From: Alcaligenaceae bacterium
GTDB taxonomy: Bacteria; Pseudomonadota; Gammaproteobacteria; Burkholderiales; Burkholderiaceae_B
Assembly: GCA_947378965.1 (NCBI GenBank)
Contig: CANCMG010000015.1
Span: 1-56,415, forward strand
Length of the DNA: 56,415 nucleotides
Direction: 5' to 3'
This document shows positions 25,316 to 34,006 of the stretch, in pieces. How positions within the stretch are numbered: position 1 is the first letter of the stretch; every line of letters starts with the position of its first letter. The notes beneath the pieces are model-generated. The model was not told where the DNA came from and made no database searches. It worked only from the letters and a program-made list of their open reading frames with translations. The translations under genes and the position numbers were made by a program.

Positions 25316-25380
25316 GTGACAACGCAAGACACTAAAAGACAATACAAGACAACGTAAGACAGTATTTAAAAGCGTAAGAA
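25316..25380. repeat. 10-bp-phased AAGAC direct repeats in a divergent promoter region
   Basis: AAGAC occurs at 25326, 25336, 25346 and 25356, exactly 10 bases apart. A related GTGAC sits one step before (25316) and AAGAA two steps after (25376). Units are separated by variable 5-base spacers. The array lies 30-90 bases upstream of the TPP-enzyme start, within the region shared with the divergent FMN oxidase gene. All copies face the same side of the helix, as expected for cooperative regulator binding or curved DNA. Confidence 0.65.
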
Positions 25381-25408
25381 AAACAAAGTATCTTTGTCAG
25401 GAGTTTCT

Positions 25409-27151
25409 ATGAATACAAATAAGCCCATCCCCAGTCCGCTCACAGTGACGGGGTTGAACGTTCACAACTCAGTTGGGCACGCGATTGTGCGCGCGCTCAA
25501 GCGCCACGGTGTCGAGTGCACCTTTGGCCAAAGTCTGCCCACCATGTTTCAGTTGTCGGCAGAAGAGGGCGGCATTAAGCAGATTGTGTACCGCACCGAA
25601 AACGCGGGTGGCTATATGGCTGATGCGTATGCACGACTGACTGGTAAGCCAGGTATTGTGACGGCTCAAAATGGTCCGGCTGCAGCGCTGTTAGTCGCGC
25701 CGCTTGCCGAGGCGCTCAAAGCGTCGATTCCGGTGATTGCTTTGGTGCAAGATGTGAGCCGTCTGCAAACCGATAAAAATGCTTTCCAAGATTTAGATCA
25801 CATTGGCATGTTCAGCGCCGTCTCAAAATGGGTGCGCCGTGTCAATGAACCAAGCCGTGTTGATGACTATATTGATCAGGCCTTTACGATGGCCTGCTCG
25901 GGGCGCCCTGGGCCTGTGGTGTTGCTGTTTCCGAGTGATGTGCTCACCGAACCGTTGGTGCCTTCAACGCGTACCGCATGCTTGGGGCAGTATCCCTTAG
26001 ACCCAACGGTTGCCTCTCCTGAGGCAGTGCGTCATGCCGCTGAATTGTTAGCAAAGGCCGAGCGTCCGCTTGTGATTGCCGGGGGCGGTGTGCATCTGTC
26101 GCACGGCCACGCCGCGCTGACGCGTCTGATGGACGAGGGACACTTGCCGGTAGCCACCACTGTGATGGGCAAGGGAACAATCGATGAGCGACATCCGCTT
26201 GCCGTGGGTGTGGTTGGCTATTTTATGGGCCCTAATGGTGCTACGCGCTATCAGCGCAAGCTTGTTACCGAAGCCGATGTCGTGCTGTTGGTGGGCAATC
26301 GTACCAATCAAAACGGTACTGATTCATGGCAGCTGTATCCAAAAAATGCCCATTACATTCACTTGGATATCGATGGCACTGAAGTGGGTCGCAACTACGA
26401 GGCAACGCGTTTGGTGGGTGATGCAGGGCTGACACTCGATGCCTTGGCTGAAGCTCTTGGCACACTGGATCTGTCAAAGCGTCGCGGTCAACGCGCTGCA
26501 CTCGAGGCGAGCATTCAAACCGCGCGTGACACGTATTTAAAAGAATCAGCGTCAGTACGTTTGTCAGCGCAGGTACCCATTCGTCCCGAGCGAGTCATGC
26601 ATGAGCTACAAAAACGCCTGACCGGTGATACGGTGATGGTCGCTGATGCAAGCTACTCTTCAATCTGGATCGCAAACTGTTTAACGTCAGTTAAGAGTGG
26701 CATGCGCTTTATTACGCCACGCGGGTTGGCTGGCTTGGGCTGGGGGTTTCCGATGGCGTTGGGTGCAAAAGTTGCACGCCCACAATCAGAGGTCTATTGC
26801 TTGGCGGGTGATGGTGGTTTTGGACACGTCTGGTCAGAGCTTGAAACCGCGCGTCGCATGGGTTTGAAGGTAACGCTGATCGTGTTGAACAACGGCATCT
26901 TGGGCTATCAAAAGCACGCCGAAAATGTTAAGTTCGGTGCGCACACCAGTGCGGTTGATTTTTATCCAGTCGATCACTCCGCGATCGCGCGCAACTGTGG
27001 CTGTCAAGGTATCCGGGTCACAGACCCCGAGCAATTGAATCAAGCCCTTGATGCTGCACGCGCGAGCGAGGTCACCACGCTCATCGAAGTGATGACTGAC
27101 GAAAACGCTTTTCCTCCTATTACAGCTTATACGGCAGCTCTTGAATCATGA
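25409..27151 (+). CDS. Thiamine-pyrophosphate-dependent enzyme (acetolactate synthase large-subunit-like)
   Basis: A 580-residue ThDP enzyme. The N-terminal catalytic glutamate region is YRTENAGGYMADAYARLTG, the central domain is Rossmann-like, and the C-terminal cofactor motif is AGDGGFGHVWSELETARRMGLKVTLIVLNNG (GDG ... NN). CAGGAG stands before the ATG at 25409. No regulatory small subunit follows, so a catabolic carboligase or decarboxylase (glyoxylate carboligase or benzoylformate-type) is more likely than branched-chain amino acid synthesis. Its stop overlaps the SDR start (ATGA at 27148). With the SDR and the Bug receptor downstream it appears to form a carbon-source utilisation set. 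Confidence 0.87.
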   Translation: MNTNKPIPSPLTVTGLNVHNSVGHAIVRALKRHGVECTFGQSLPTMFQLSAEEGGIKQIVYRTENAGGYMADAYARLTGKPGIVTAQNGPAAALLVAPLAEALKASIPVIALVQDVSRLQTDKNAFQDLDHIGMFSAVSKWVRRVNEPSRVDDYIDQAFTMACSGRPGPVVLLFPSDVLTEPLVPSTRTACLGQYPLDPTVASPEAVRHAAELLAKAERPLVIAGGGVHLSHGHAALTRLMDEGHLPVATTVMGKGTIDERHPLAVGVVGYFMGPNGATRYQRKLVTEADVVLLVGNRTNQNGTDSWQLYPKNAHYIHLDIDGTEVGRNYEATRLVGDAGLTLDALAEALGTLDLSKRRGQRAALEASIQTARDTYLKESASVRLSAQVPIRPERVMHELQKRLTGDTVMVADASYSSIWIANCLTSVKSGMRFITPRGLAGLGWGFPMALGAKVARPQSEVYCLAGDGGFGHVWSELETARRMGLKVTLIVLNNGILGYQKHAENVKFGAHTSAVDFYPVDHSAIARNCGCQGIRVTDPEQLNQALDAARASEVTTLIEVMTDENAFPPITAYTAALES

Positions 27152-27894
27152 ACAAAAAAATTGCTTTAGTCACGGGTGCCGCAAAAGGCATCGGGTTGGG
27201 TACCAGTCAGGCCTTGATTGCTGCAGGTCGGTTTGTTGTGATGGTTGATCGCGTGCCGATCGACCTTGAACAACTTGGCATCAAAGAGGATCAAGCGCTT
27301 GCGTTTCAAGCAGATGTGACTGACATGGCCTTTATGACACGCTTGCAAGCGCAGATCAAACAGCGCTTTGGTACTGTGTCTATTCTGGTGAACAACGCGG
27401 GGATATCGCCTAAGCGTGCCGATGGGTTGTCGAACGGCATTCTTGACTTAACCATAGAAGAGTGGTCGAAGGTGCTGCTGGTGAATCTGACGACAGTCAT
27501 GCAGATCACACAATTATTTTTACCTGATATGAAAGCGCAAGGCTTTGGCCGTATCGTCAGCGTGTCGTCTTTAGCTGGCCGCAGTAAATCTGTGGTGGCG
27601 GGCCCAAGTTACATGGCCTCAAAGGCTGGCATTCTTGGGCTGATGCGTGCGATTGCCTCAGAAATGGGCCCTTTTGGTATCACGGCTAACTGCGTGGCGC
27701 CTGGTCGTATCCTGACTGAGATGGCGATGCAGGCGGGCGAAGCGGTCAATCAGCGCTACGCCGACCAAATCCCGGTCAGGCGCCTAGGTACGGCTGACGA
27801 AGTCGGTGCCTCGATTGCCTTTTTGTGCGCGGATAACAGCGGTTTTATTAACGGTGCGACGATTGATATCAATGGTGGCTTTTTTATGTCGTAA
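27148..27894 (+). CDS. Short-chain dehydrogenase/reductase (3-oxoacyl reductase-like)
   Basis: A 248-residue NAD(P)-dependent SDR of classical length. It has the cofactor motif TGAAKGIGLG near the N-terminus, NNAGIS in the middle, the catalytic Ser in SVSSLAGRS, and the YxxxK motif as SYMASKAG. The end FINGATIDINGGFFMS is typical of FabG-like enzymes. It overlaps the TPP-enzyme gene by four bases, indicating a shared transcript and probably sequential reactions, for instance reduction of the carboligation product. The substrate is not deducible. Confidence 0.9.
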   Translation: MNKKIALVTGAAKGIGLGTSQALIAAGRFVVMVDRVPIDLEQLGIKEDQALAFQADVTDMAFMTRLQAQIKQRFGTVSILVNNAGISPKRADGLSNGILDLTIEEWSKVLLVNLTTVMQITQLFLPDMKAQGFGRIVSVSSLAGRSKSVVAGPSYMASKAGILGLMRAIASEMGPFGITANCVAPGRILTEMAMQAGEAVNQRYADQIPVRRLGTADEVGASIAFLCADNSGFINGATIDINGGFFMS

Positions 27895-28108
27895 CTGTTT
27901 TGTTGCCGCACGTCGTTGACACAAAGGTCGCAGCGGTAGGGCTGTTCGGGTTGTCAGCGGCTACTCAAGCCTCAGTTAGAAAGTGCGTCAGTGTCGTGAG
28001 GGTCAAGTTTGTAATCAGAAACCGGGTTGTAGCTTCACAAGTGAAGTCTGGGCGAGGTGTGTGACGTTCAATGCGCCTCGCTATTTCTAAAAACTGCAGG
28101 AGACAAAA

Positions 28109-29080
28109 ATGAAAAACATCATCAGTCGTAAATGGTTTGGTTTTGCCGCCTTATTCGGGTGGGCGGTTTTAACTGCGCCGGTGAGTGCGCAAAGTTTTCC
28201 GGCACACGAAGTGAATATGATCGTGAACTATGGTGCTGGCGGTACTACCGATGTGGCCAGTCGTGCGTTGGCGCAAACGATGGAAAAGATTTTAGGTAAA
28301 TCTATCGTCGTTCAAAACAAGCCTGGCGCCTTGGGCACGTTGACGCCAGCCTATATTGCGCGCCAAAAGCCTGATGGTTATCAGGTGGGCGTTGTCACGT
28401 ATTCCACCGTTGCGATCATGCCGCACCTGATGGACTTGACCTACAGCATGAAAGATTTTGAGTTTGTGGCGGGATTTGGTCGCTTTCGTTATGGGATCGC
28501 TGTTAATGCCGATTCGCCGTACCACACGCTCGCTGATCTGATTGCGGCCGCAAAAGAGGGTAAAGGTTTATTTTTTGGTACAACCTCGGCGCCTAATAAT
28601 CTTGCGATTTTTGAGTTGACGCGTCTGGCCGGTGCACAGTTTGAGCATATTTCGTACAAGTCTGGTGGCGAGGCAGTGACCGCACTGTTAAGCAAGCAGG
28701 TGCAGGTGATTGTGCAAAACCCACCTGATCTCATCCCTCATATCAAGGCAGGTAAGCTGCGAATGCTGGCCTCAGCCAGTCCGATGCGGTGGCCTGAACT
28801 GCCTGACGTTAAGACGATTAAAGAGCAGGGCTTTGATATTGAAATCGATTCGTGGCTGGGTTTGGCCGTGCCTAAAGGGACCCCCGCGGCGATTGTCAAA
28901 GTCCTTGAAAACGCTACCTTAAAAGCCATGAGCGACCCCGCGTTAAGCGATCGTATGACGCAAATGGGTGTTGACCCAGCCTCCCTGTCAGCCAAGCAAT
29001 ACCTAGAGATTTTAGAGAAGGGCTATATCGAAATGGGGCGCGCCATCAAGGCTGCCAAGATCCCCCGCATCTCGGGCTAA
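28109..29080 (+). CDS. Bug-family tripartite tricarboxylate transporter receptor
   Basis: The third Bug receptor, 323 residues, with GCAGGAG ahead of the ATG. The signal peptide ends PVSA-QS, and the mature start is FPAHEVNMIVNYGAGGTTDVASRAL. VVQNKPGALGTL and RQKPDGYQVGV correspond to family blocks, though VNYGAGG replaces the more usual VPYxAGG, so it is a divergent member. It lies 214 bases after the SDR gene and probably serves the same catabolic unit. The tRNA-Arg gene follows 32 bases after its stop. Confidence 0.88.
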   Translation: MKNIISRKWFGFAALFGWAVLTAPVSAQSFPAHEVNMIVNYGAGGTTDVASRALAQTMEKILGKSIVVQNKPGALGTLTPAYIARQKPDGYQVGVVTYSTVAIMPHLMDLTYSMKDFEFVAGFGRFRYGIAVNADSPYHTLADLIAAAKEGKGLFFGTTSAPNNLAIFELTRLAGAQFEHISYKSGGEAVTALLSKQVQVIVQNPPDLIPHIKAGKLRMLASASPMRWPELPDVKTIKEQGFDIEIDSWLGLAVPKGTPAAIVKVLENATLKAMSDPALSDRMTQMGVDPASLSAKQYLEILEKGYIEMGRAIKAAKIPRISG

Positions 29081-29088
29081 AAAACTGC

Positions 29089-29094
29089 TATACT
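29089..29094 (+). promoter_or_regulatory. -10 element of the tRNA-Arg gene
   Basis: TATACT matches the sigma70 -10 consensus (TATAAT) in five of six bases and lies about 19 bases before the mature tRNA 5' end, the usual distance for a short leader. No good -35 is seen at the expected spacing. Confidence 0.5.
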
Positions 29095-29112
29095 CTTGGT
29101 CTTGTCTTAAAG

Positions 29113-29189
29113 GCGCCCGTAGCTCAGATGGATAGAGTACCTGGCTACGAACCAGGGGGTCGTAGGTTCGAATCCTGCCGGGCGCACCA
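29113..29189 (+). tRNA. tRNA-Arg (anticodon ACG)
   Basis: A 77-base cloverleaf including an encoded CCA end. The acceptor stem GCGCCCG pairs with CGGGCGC, the anticodon stem is CTGG/CCAG with loop CTACGAA (anticodon ACG, to become ICG), and the T-arm contains GGTTCGAATCC. It reads CGU/CGC/CGA arginine codons. A strong terminator follows 8 bases after the CCA. Confidence 0.97.
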
Positions 29190-29197
29190 GTAATACC

Positions 29198-29232
29198 AAA
29201 GGGTTACAGATTTCGGTCTGTAACCCTTTTCT
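29198..29232 (+). terminator. Rho-independent terminator of tRNA-Arg
   Basis: AAAGGGTTACAGA pairs perfectly with TCTGTAACCCTTT around the loop TTTCGG, followed by further T residues. This is a strong intrinsic terminator directly after the tRNA. Confidence 0.9.
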
Positions 29233-29261
29233 ACTGCCTTTTTCAATTACGGTCGAACTCT

Positions 29262-29471
29262 GTGTCTAACTTGCCAGAGCTACAAAAAGCCAGTATTGCA
29301 AAAAAACGGCTTATGTCTTTGCAATATTTGGGCTCTCCGAGGGGCACCATCCGGATCTCGGCGATGAAGCACGAGTTGCTTCAAGATAAAAATATTTTTT
29401 CAAAAAATGGCTTGGTGCAAGGCAAAGGCCTCGGTGAAGTCGAAGCCTTTGCTTTGATAGGTAAGCGCTAA
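29262..29471 (+). CDS. Hypothetical protein, doubtful (69 aa)
   Basis: A GTG-started frame between the tRNA terminator and the convergent Bug receptor gene. The product is Lys/Leu/Gly-rich with no signal peptide, helix or recognisable motif, and no good ribosome-binding site precedes it. An 8-bp inverted repeat (GCAAAGGC at 29422, GCCTTTGC at 29445) lies within its 3' part and may instead serve as terminator for the minus-strand gene. Because it sits next to a tRNA it could be a remnant of an integrated element. I regard it as uncertain. Confidence 0.2.
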   Translation: MSNLPELQKASIAKKRLMSLQYLGSPRGTIRISAMKHELLQDKNIFSKNGLVQGKGLGEVEAFALIGKR

Positions 29472-29472
29472 C

Positions 29473-30474
29473 TCAATCCTGTTTTTCAATCTTTGCGTCT
29501 TGCAAGATCTTGCCCCAGCGGGTGTACTCTGCATTCACATAGGCTTGAAACGCAGCCGGGTTCTCCATGCTTGAGGGCATAATGCCTGCCGCTTCGAGCT
29601 TGGTTCTGACATCGGACCGAGCAATTGTTTTGATGATGGCCGTGTTGATCTTTGCCACAATTGGCTCTGGGGTTTTGACCGGAACAAACAGCCCCAACCA
29701 ATTGACTGCGCTAAAGCCGGGTAGATATTCGCCCACAGGCGCCAGATCCGGCACAAAGCTCATGCGCTCGGCGCTTGTCACTGCAATACCTTTTAAACGC
29801 CCATCAGCCATCATTGGCATGAGGGGTGAAATATCCATCACGATGCCATCGACGTGGCCGGCAACGGTGTCCGTCACCGCAGGCCCTGCGCCCTTGTACG
29901 GCACGTGAACCAGGCGCCCTTTCGAAGCCGCTTGCAACAACTCAATCGTGAGGTGCGACACGCCACCCGTGCCGGCAGACGATAGGGTGACATCGCGGGT
30001 TTTAGACACCGCAATCAGATCGGCGATGGTTTTGACGTTTGGCAGAGTTGGCCCCATCGCAATACCTAGCGGTGTAGACCCCACGCGGTTGATCGCTCGA
30101 AAATCAACGGGAGTATTAAAAGGCGGATTCTTGGCAGCCTGCGGCGAAACAATAATTGGGCTGAGGCTACCCAGCAAAATCATGTAGCCATCCGGTGCGG
30201 CGCGCGACACATAGGTGCCCGAGATCATGCCAGCAGCGCCGGGCTTATTCTCAATCACGATTGTGGCGCCAAGCGCCTCGCCCAAGGCTGGCGCGATCGC
30301 GCGTGCGGTCAGGTCGTTAGAGCCACCGGGTGGGTAGCTCACGACGAGGGTGACGGGCTTGCTTGGATAGTCTTGGGCGATGGCTTGCGAAATGGCCAAG
30401 CTACTGGTGATGAGTAGTGCCCCGCAAAGGGCTTGCCCAAAAAATTTATGATTTAAAGCGTCTTGTGTATTCAC
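29473..30474 (-). CDS. Bug-family tripartite tricarboxylate transporter receptor
   Basis: The fourth Bug receptor, 333 residues from a GTG start at 30474 preceded by GAGA. The signal peptide ends SQAIA-QD and the mature protein starts YPSKPVTLVVSYPPGGSNDLTARA. VIENKPGAAGMISGTYVSRAAPDGYMIL and GIAVTSAERMSFVPDLAPVGE match family blocks. The frame is open for 65 further codons upstream, but these contain an unrelated hydrophobic stretch and no ribosome site, so a longer start is unlikely. It is divergent from the ureohydrolase gene; their 254-base intergenic region holds both promoters. Confidence 0.88.
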   Translation of the reverse strand: MNTQDALNHKFFGQALCGALLITSSLAISQAIAQDYPSKPVTLVVSYPPGGSNDLTARAIAPALGEALGATIVIENKPGAAGMISGTYVSRAAPDGYMILLGSLSPIIVSPQAAKNPPFNTPVDFRAINRVGSTPLGIAMGPTLPNVKTIADLIAVSKTRDVTLSSAGTGGVSHLTIELLQAASKGRLVHVPYKGAGPAVTDTVAGHVDGIVMDISPLMPMMADGRLKGIAVTSAERMSFVPDLAPVGEYLPGFSAVNWLGLFVPVKTPEPIVAKINTAIIKTIARSDVRTKLEAAGIMPSSMENPAAFQAYVNAEYTRWGKILQDAKIEKQD

Positions 30475-30728
30475 GGTTGTCTCGCTGTTCAATTTTTTTG
30501 TTTGTGTATGGCGATAGTGCTGAACCCTAACAGTATATGCACAAACGAGTAAAAATATGCACAAAATGAGGGCATGAGCGCGATCCAACATGGTGCAAAA
30601 TCTTCTTGTGGAATTTGACGCGATGGCAGCCCGTTGAGTTAGACCGAGGGGATTATGTTCAAGTCGCACCCGTTCGGTTACTTTACTGACTGCTATTGTT
30701 TATGTATATCCTAAAGGCATGGTTGGTC

Positions 30729-31709
30729 ATGAGTCAATCGAACACTAAAAATACGCTGTTTGCTCCGATCACCGGAACAGTGATGCCGCGTTTTGCGGGC
30801 ATTGCCACGTTTATGCGCTTACCCTTTTTAGAGTTCGATCACCCAAGTATCGATGAAGTTGATATTGGTTTGTTCGGAATCCCCTGGGATGGGGGCACCA
30901 CCAATCGCGCAGGGGCCCGGCACGGACCGCGTCAAATCCGTGATTTGTCAACGCTCGCCCGTAACGTGAATCGTGCTTCGGGTATCAATCCGTTTGAGTT
31001 GTGCAATTGCGCAGATCTTGGCGATACTCCGGTCAATCCTGTGGACCTTGAAGACACCCTAGCGCGCGTACAGCGTTTTGTCGAACAGCTGCATGAAAAA
31101 AATATGATTCCCTTGGCGGCTGGTGGAGATCATTTGGTGACGTTGCCCGTCATGCGCGCGATCGCAAAAGATCGCCCCGTTGGCATGGTGCACTTCGATG
31201 CGCACACTGACACGTGGGATCGCTATTTTGGTGGCAGCAAATACACGCATGGCACGCCCTTTCGCCGAGCGATCGAAGAGGGTCTGCTAGATCCGAAGCG
31301 CACCATTCAGATTGGCATTCGAGGTGCCTTGTATAACGATAGTGAAAACAACTGGGGCATCGAGCAAGGCATTCGGGTCGTTGATATCGACGAATATCAC
31401 GCGCTTGGCACCCAGGGGGTGATCGACCTGGCGCACCAAGTGGTGGGCACGGGTCCTACCTATGTGAGTTTCGATGTTGATTTTTTGGATCCGGTGTATG
31501 CGCCGGGTACGGGTACGCCTGAGATTGGTGGTGCGACGACGTATCAGGCACAACAATTGCTTCGTGGCTTGCAGGGGTTGAATTTAGTTGGGGGAGACGT
31601 GGTTGAGGTATCCCCTCCGTTTGACCCCTCTGGTAACACGGCTTTGGTTGGGATGACCATGATGTTTGAACTGTTATGTGTGCTGGCGCATGCCCGTGCG
31701 CGGCGTTAA
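30729..31709 (+). CDS. Agmatinase/guanidino-acid ureohydrolase family protein
   Basis: A 326-residue manganese ureohydrolase that removes urea from guanidino compounds. All metal-binding motifs are present: GGDHLVTLP, HFDAHTDTWD and SFDVDFLDPVYAPGTGTPE. The motif order and length match agmatinase, guanidinobutyrase and guanidinopropionase, which sequence alone does not separate. The ATG at 30729 begins the conserved region; an in-frame start 11 codons earlier (30696) is possible. It is monocistronic and divergent from a Bug receptor, so a guanidino acid as its solute is a testable guess. Confidence 0.9.
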   Translation: MSQSNTKNTLFAPITGTVMPRFAGIATFMRLPFLEFDHPSIDEVDIGLFGIPWDGGTTNRAGARHGPRQIRDLSTLARNVNRASGINPFELCNCADLGDTPVNPVDLEDTLARVQRFVEQLHEKNMIPLAAGGDHLVTLPVMRAIAKDRPVGMVHFDAHTDTWDRYFGGSKYTHGTPFRRAIEEGLLDPKRTIQIGIRGALYNDSENNWGIEQGIRVVDIDEYHALGTQGVIDLAHQVVGTGPTYVSFDVDFLDPVYAPGTGTPEIGGATTYQAQQLLRGLQGLNLVGGDVVEVSPPFDPSGNTALVGMTMMFELLCVLAHARARR

Positions 31710-31785
31710 ACGTCATGCGTTGGTCATATTCAGTGGTTAATGTCGGTTCAGTTTAATTTTGAGATCAATTAAAGGGCTTCGCACC

Positions 31786-32832
31786 ATGACTGCACAGTAT
31801 CTACCAAAGACGGGTCAATCTTTAAAATTAAGAATATCTCTGGCGCTCGCCTGTCTGGTGACCAGCGCCTTGGCTAGTGCTGGTGAATTAACGATTTATA
31901 GTTCGGTCGAGGGAGACAATTTAAAGAACTTTGCCTCGCTGTTCAGTAAAGCCCATCCCGACATTAAAGTGAATTGGGTGCGCGATTCGACAGGTGTGAT
32001 TCAAGCGCGGGCGGTTGCTGAAAAAGACAATCCCCGTCACGATCTTTTTTTTGGTCATGCCGCTTCAAACTTGATGACACTTGATGCGATGAACTTGTTC
32101 TTACCGTATCGCCCTGTTGGTGTCGAAAAACTCGACGAAAAGTTTCGCGACAAGCGCGATCCACCAAACTGGACTGGTTTGTGGGGGTTCGGTGCCGCGA
32201 TTTGTTTCAATACGATCGAAGCAAAAAAGAGAAATTTACCAAAGCCAGAACAATGGGTAGACCTAACCAATCCGATTTACAAAGGGCAGGTTGTGATGCC
32301 TAACCCTGTTTCGTCAGGTACGGGCTTCTTGAATGTCTCTGGTTGGCTACAAATAATGGGCAAAGACCGGGCATGGGAGTTCATGGACGGCCTACATCAA
32401 AATATTGCGTCTTACTCGCACTCGGGCTCTAAGCCTTGCGAGCAAGCTGCCGCCGGTGAGTATGTGATTGGGATCTCGTTGCCCTTGCGCGGCGCGAACC
32501 TAAAGACCATGGGTGCGCCGATTGACGTGATTATCCCCACTGATGGCATTGGCTGGGAAATGCAAGGCGTGGCAATCATGAAGACTACTAAAAATCTAAA
32601 AGATGCGCAGACCTTTGTGAATTGGGCGGTGTCAGAGCCGGCGATGGATGCCTATGCGGCGCGAGCCGAAGTAGTGGCTTACCCGGTCAAAACGCCTAAG
32701 GCTCAGAACTTGCCACCTGAATTAGCGAGTCGCATGATCAAGAATGATTTTGCCTGGGCTTCAGAAAATCAACCTGCAATTTTGACTGAATGGCGCAAGC
32801 GCTATGACACCAAAACTGAGCCAAAGAAATAG
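31786..32832 (+). CDS. ABC transporter binding protein, 2-aminoethylphosphonate type
   Basis: A 348-residue periplasmic binding protein of the iron/putrescine/phosphonate cluster. A signal peptide ends LASA-GE, followed by LTIYSSVEGDNLKNFASLF and VNWVRDSTGVIQARAVAEK. The latter closely recalls the putative 2-aminoethylphosphonate (PhnS2-type) receptors rather than ferric-iron receptors. SSGTGFLNVSGWLQIMG is the phosphate-binding-like loop. The start ATG follows AAAGGG. The next gene's start lies 29 bases before its stop, and with the ATPase and large permease it forms a full importer. Phosphonate substrate is inferred from resemblance. Confidence 0.78.
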   Translation: MTAQYLPKTGQSLKLRISLALACLVTSALASAGELTIYSSVEGDNLKNFASLFSKAHPDIKVNWVRDSTGVIQARAVAEKDNPRHDLFFGHAASNLMTLDAMNLFLPYRPVGVEKLDEKFRDKRDPPNWTGLWGFGAAICFNTIEAKKRNLPKPEQWVDLTNPIYKGQVVMPNPVSSGTGFLNVSGWLQIMGKDRAWEFMDGLHQNIASYSHSGSKPCEQAAAGEYVIGISLPLRGANLKTMGAPIDVIIPTDGIGWEMQGVAIMKTTKNLKDAQTFVNWAVSEPAMDAYAARAEVVAYPVKTPKAQNLPPELASRMIKNDFAWASENQPAILTEWRKRYDTKTEPKK

Positions 32833-34006
32833 TGTGAGTGGCATTCGCAAGCTCGTCGTTGCCAACTTAAGCAAGAGTTTTGGTTCAACCGCAATTTTAA
32901 AAGACGTCTCGTTTGAGATTCAAGAGGGCGAATTTGTTTGTTTTTTAGGTCCTTCTGGTTGCGGCAAAACCACGTTGTTGTTGTGCCTTGCCGGGCTAGA
33001 GTCACCTAGCTCGGGCGAGATTTACAAAAATGGCCAAACGATCACTTCTGCACCACCTTCGCAGCGCGACGTGGGTATCGTGTTTCAGTCTTATGCGTTG
33101 TTTCCCAATCTAAGCGTTTATGACAATATTGCTTTTGGTTTGGTGAATTTGAAATGGGCAAAAGACAACATACGTGAAGCGGTTAGTGGCTTGGTGAGCT
33201 TGTTATCGCTTCAGGGCCACGAGAATAAGTATCCCAGTCAACTATCAGGCGGGCAGCAGCAACGCGTCGCCTTAGCCCGCGCCTTGGCTGTATCGCCGTC
33301 TTTGCTGTTGTTAGACGAACCTCTGTCCGCGCTCGATGCACAAGTGCGTACCCGCTTGCGTGGCGAAATCCGAGATCTGCAGCAACGACTCAAAATCACG
33401 ACAGTGATGGTGACGCATGATCAAGAAGAGGCGCAGACCCTAGCCGATCGGATCGTGTTGATGAACGCAGGGCGCATTGAACAGATCGGCACGCCCTGGC
33501 AAATTTATAACGAACCCGCTACGCCGTTTGTTGCAGATTTTATGGGTGTGAGCAATTTGCTTTTGGGTGTTGTGCGTGCGCAAGATGAAGTGGCCTGCGA
33601 TCAGTTCGCGCTGCGTTGCAACACTCAAGAGCATCCAGTTGGCACGAAGGTGCAGCTCTTGCTGCGCCCTGAAGATATTGCAGTGGTCGCGCCCAGTGCG
33701 CCTGGCACCCGTGCTGTCGAGGCAAAGGCAGTGAGCGGGCAGGCGAAGATAGCGAACACGTCCACGGCCGGCTTAGACGTAGCGCGAACAAATGTGTCAG
33801 AACACTCCTCTGTCAATCTGCTGCAAGCAACAATTGTCAAGGTTGAGCATCTGGGCGCCGTGGTGCGGGCGCACGTTGTCAGTGCGAATGGGCTAACGTT
33901 AAAGGTTGACATTTCCAAACGCGACTTTGATCCCGCTTTGCATGGCCTGTCGCAAGCGCTCGATTTGACGATTCAGACTACCGATATCCGTCTGTTCGTG
34001 CAATGA
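32804..34006 (+). CDS. ABC transporter ATPase, 2-aminoethylphosphonate type
   Basis: A 400-residue ATPase. Walker A is GPSGCGKTT, Q-loop FQSYALFPN, signature LSGGQQQRVALARAL, Walker B LLLLDEP and the switch His in VTHDQEEA. A C-terminal TOBE-like domain follows, interrupted by an Ala/Ser/Thr-rich insertion (about residues 307-340). The annotated ATG overlaps the receptor gene by 29 bases; a GTG at 32834 just after the receptor stop is an alternative and loses nothing conserved. It powers the neighbouring permease, whose start overlaps its stop (ATGA at 34003). Confidence 0.9.
   Translation: MTPKLSQRNSVSGIRKLVVANLSKSFGSTAILKDVSFEIQEGEFVCFLGPSGCGKTTLLLCLAGLESPSSGEIYKNGQTITSAPPSQRDVGIVFQSYALFPNLSVYDNIAFGLVNLKWAKDNIREAVSGLVSLLSLQGHENKYPSQLSGGQQQRVALARALAVSPSLLLLDEPLSALDAQVRTRLRGEIRDLQQRLKITTVMVTHDQEEAQTLADRIVLMNAGRIEQIGTPWQIYNEPATPFVADFMGVSNLLLGVVRAQDEVACDQFALRCNTQEHPVGTKVQLLLRPEDIAVVAPSAPGTRAVEAKAVSGQAKIANTSTAGLDVARTNVSEHSSVNLLQATIVKVEHLGAVVRAHVVSANGLTLKVDISKRDFDPALHGLSQALDLTIQTTDIRLFVQ

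Noticed and set aside
29262-29471. Integrase or phage remnant next to the tRNA-Arg gene
   Set aside because: No integrase motif, no duplicated tRNA 3' end seen in the window; kept only as a doubtful ORF.
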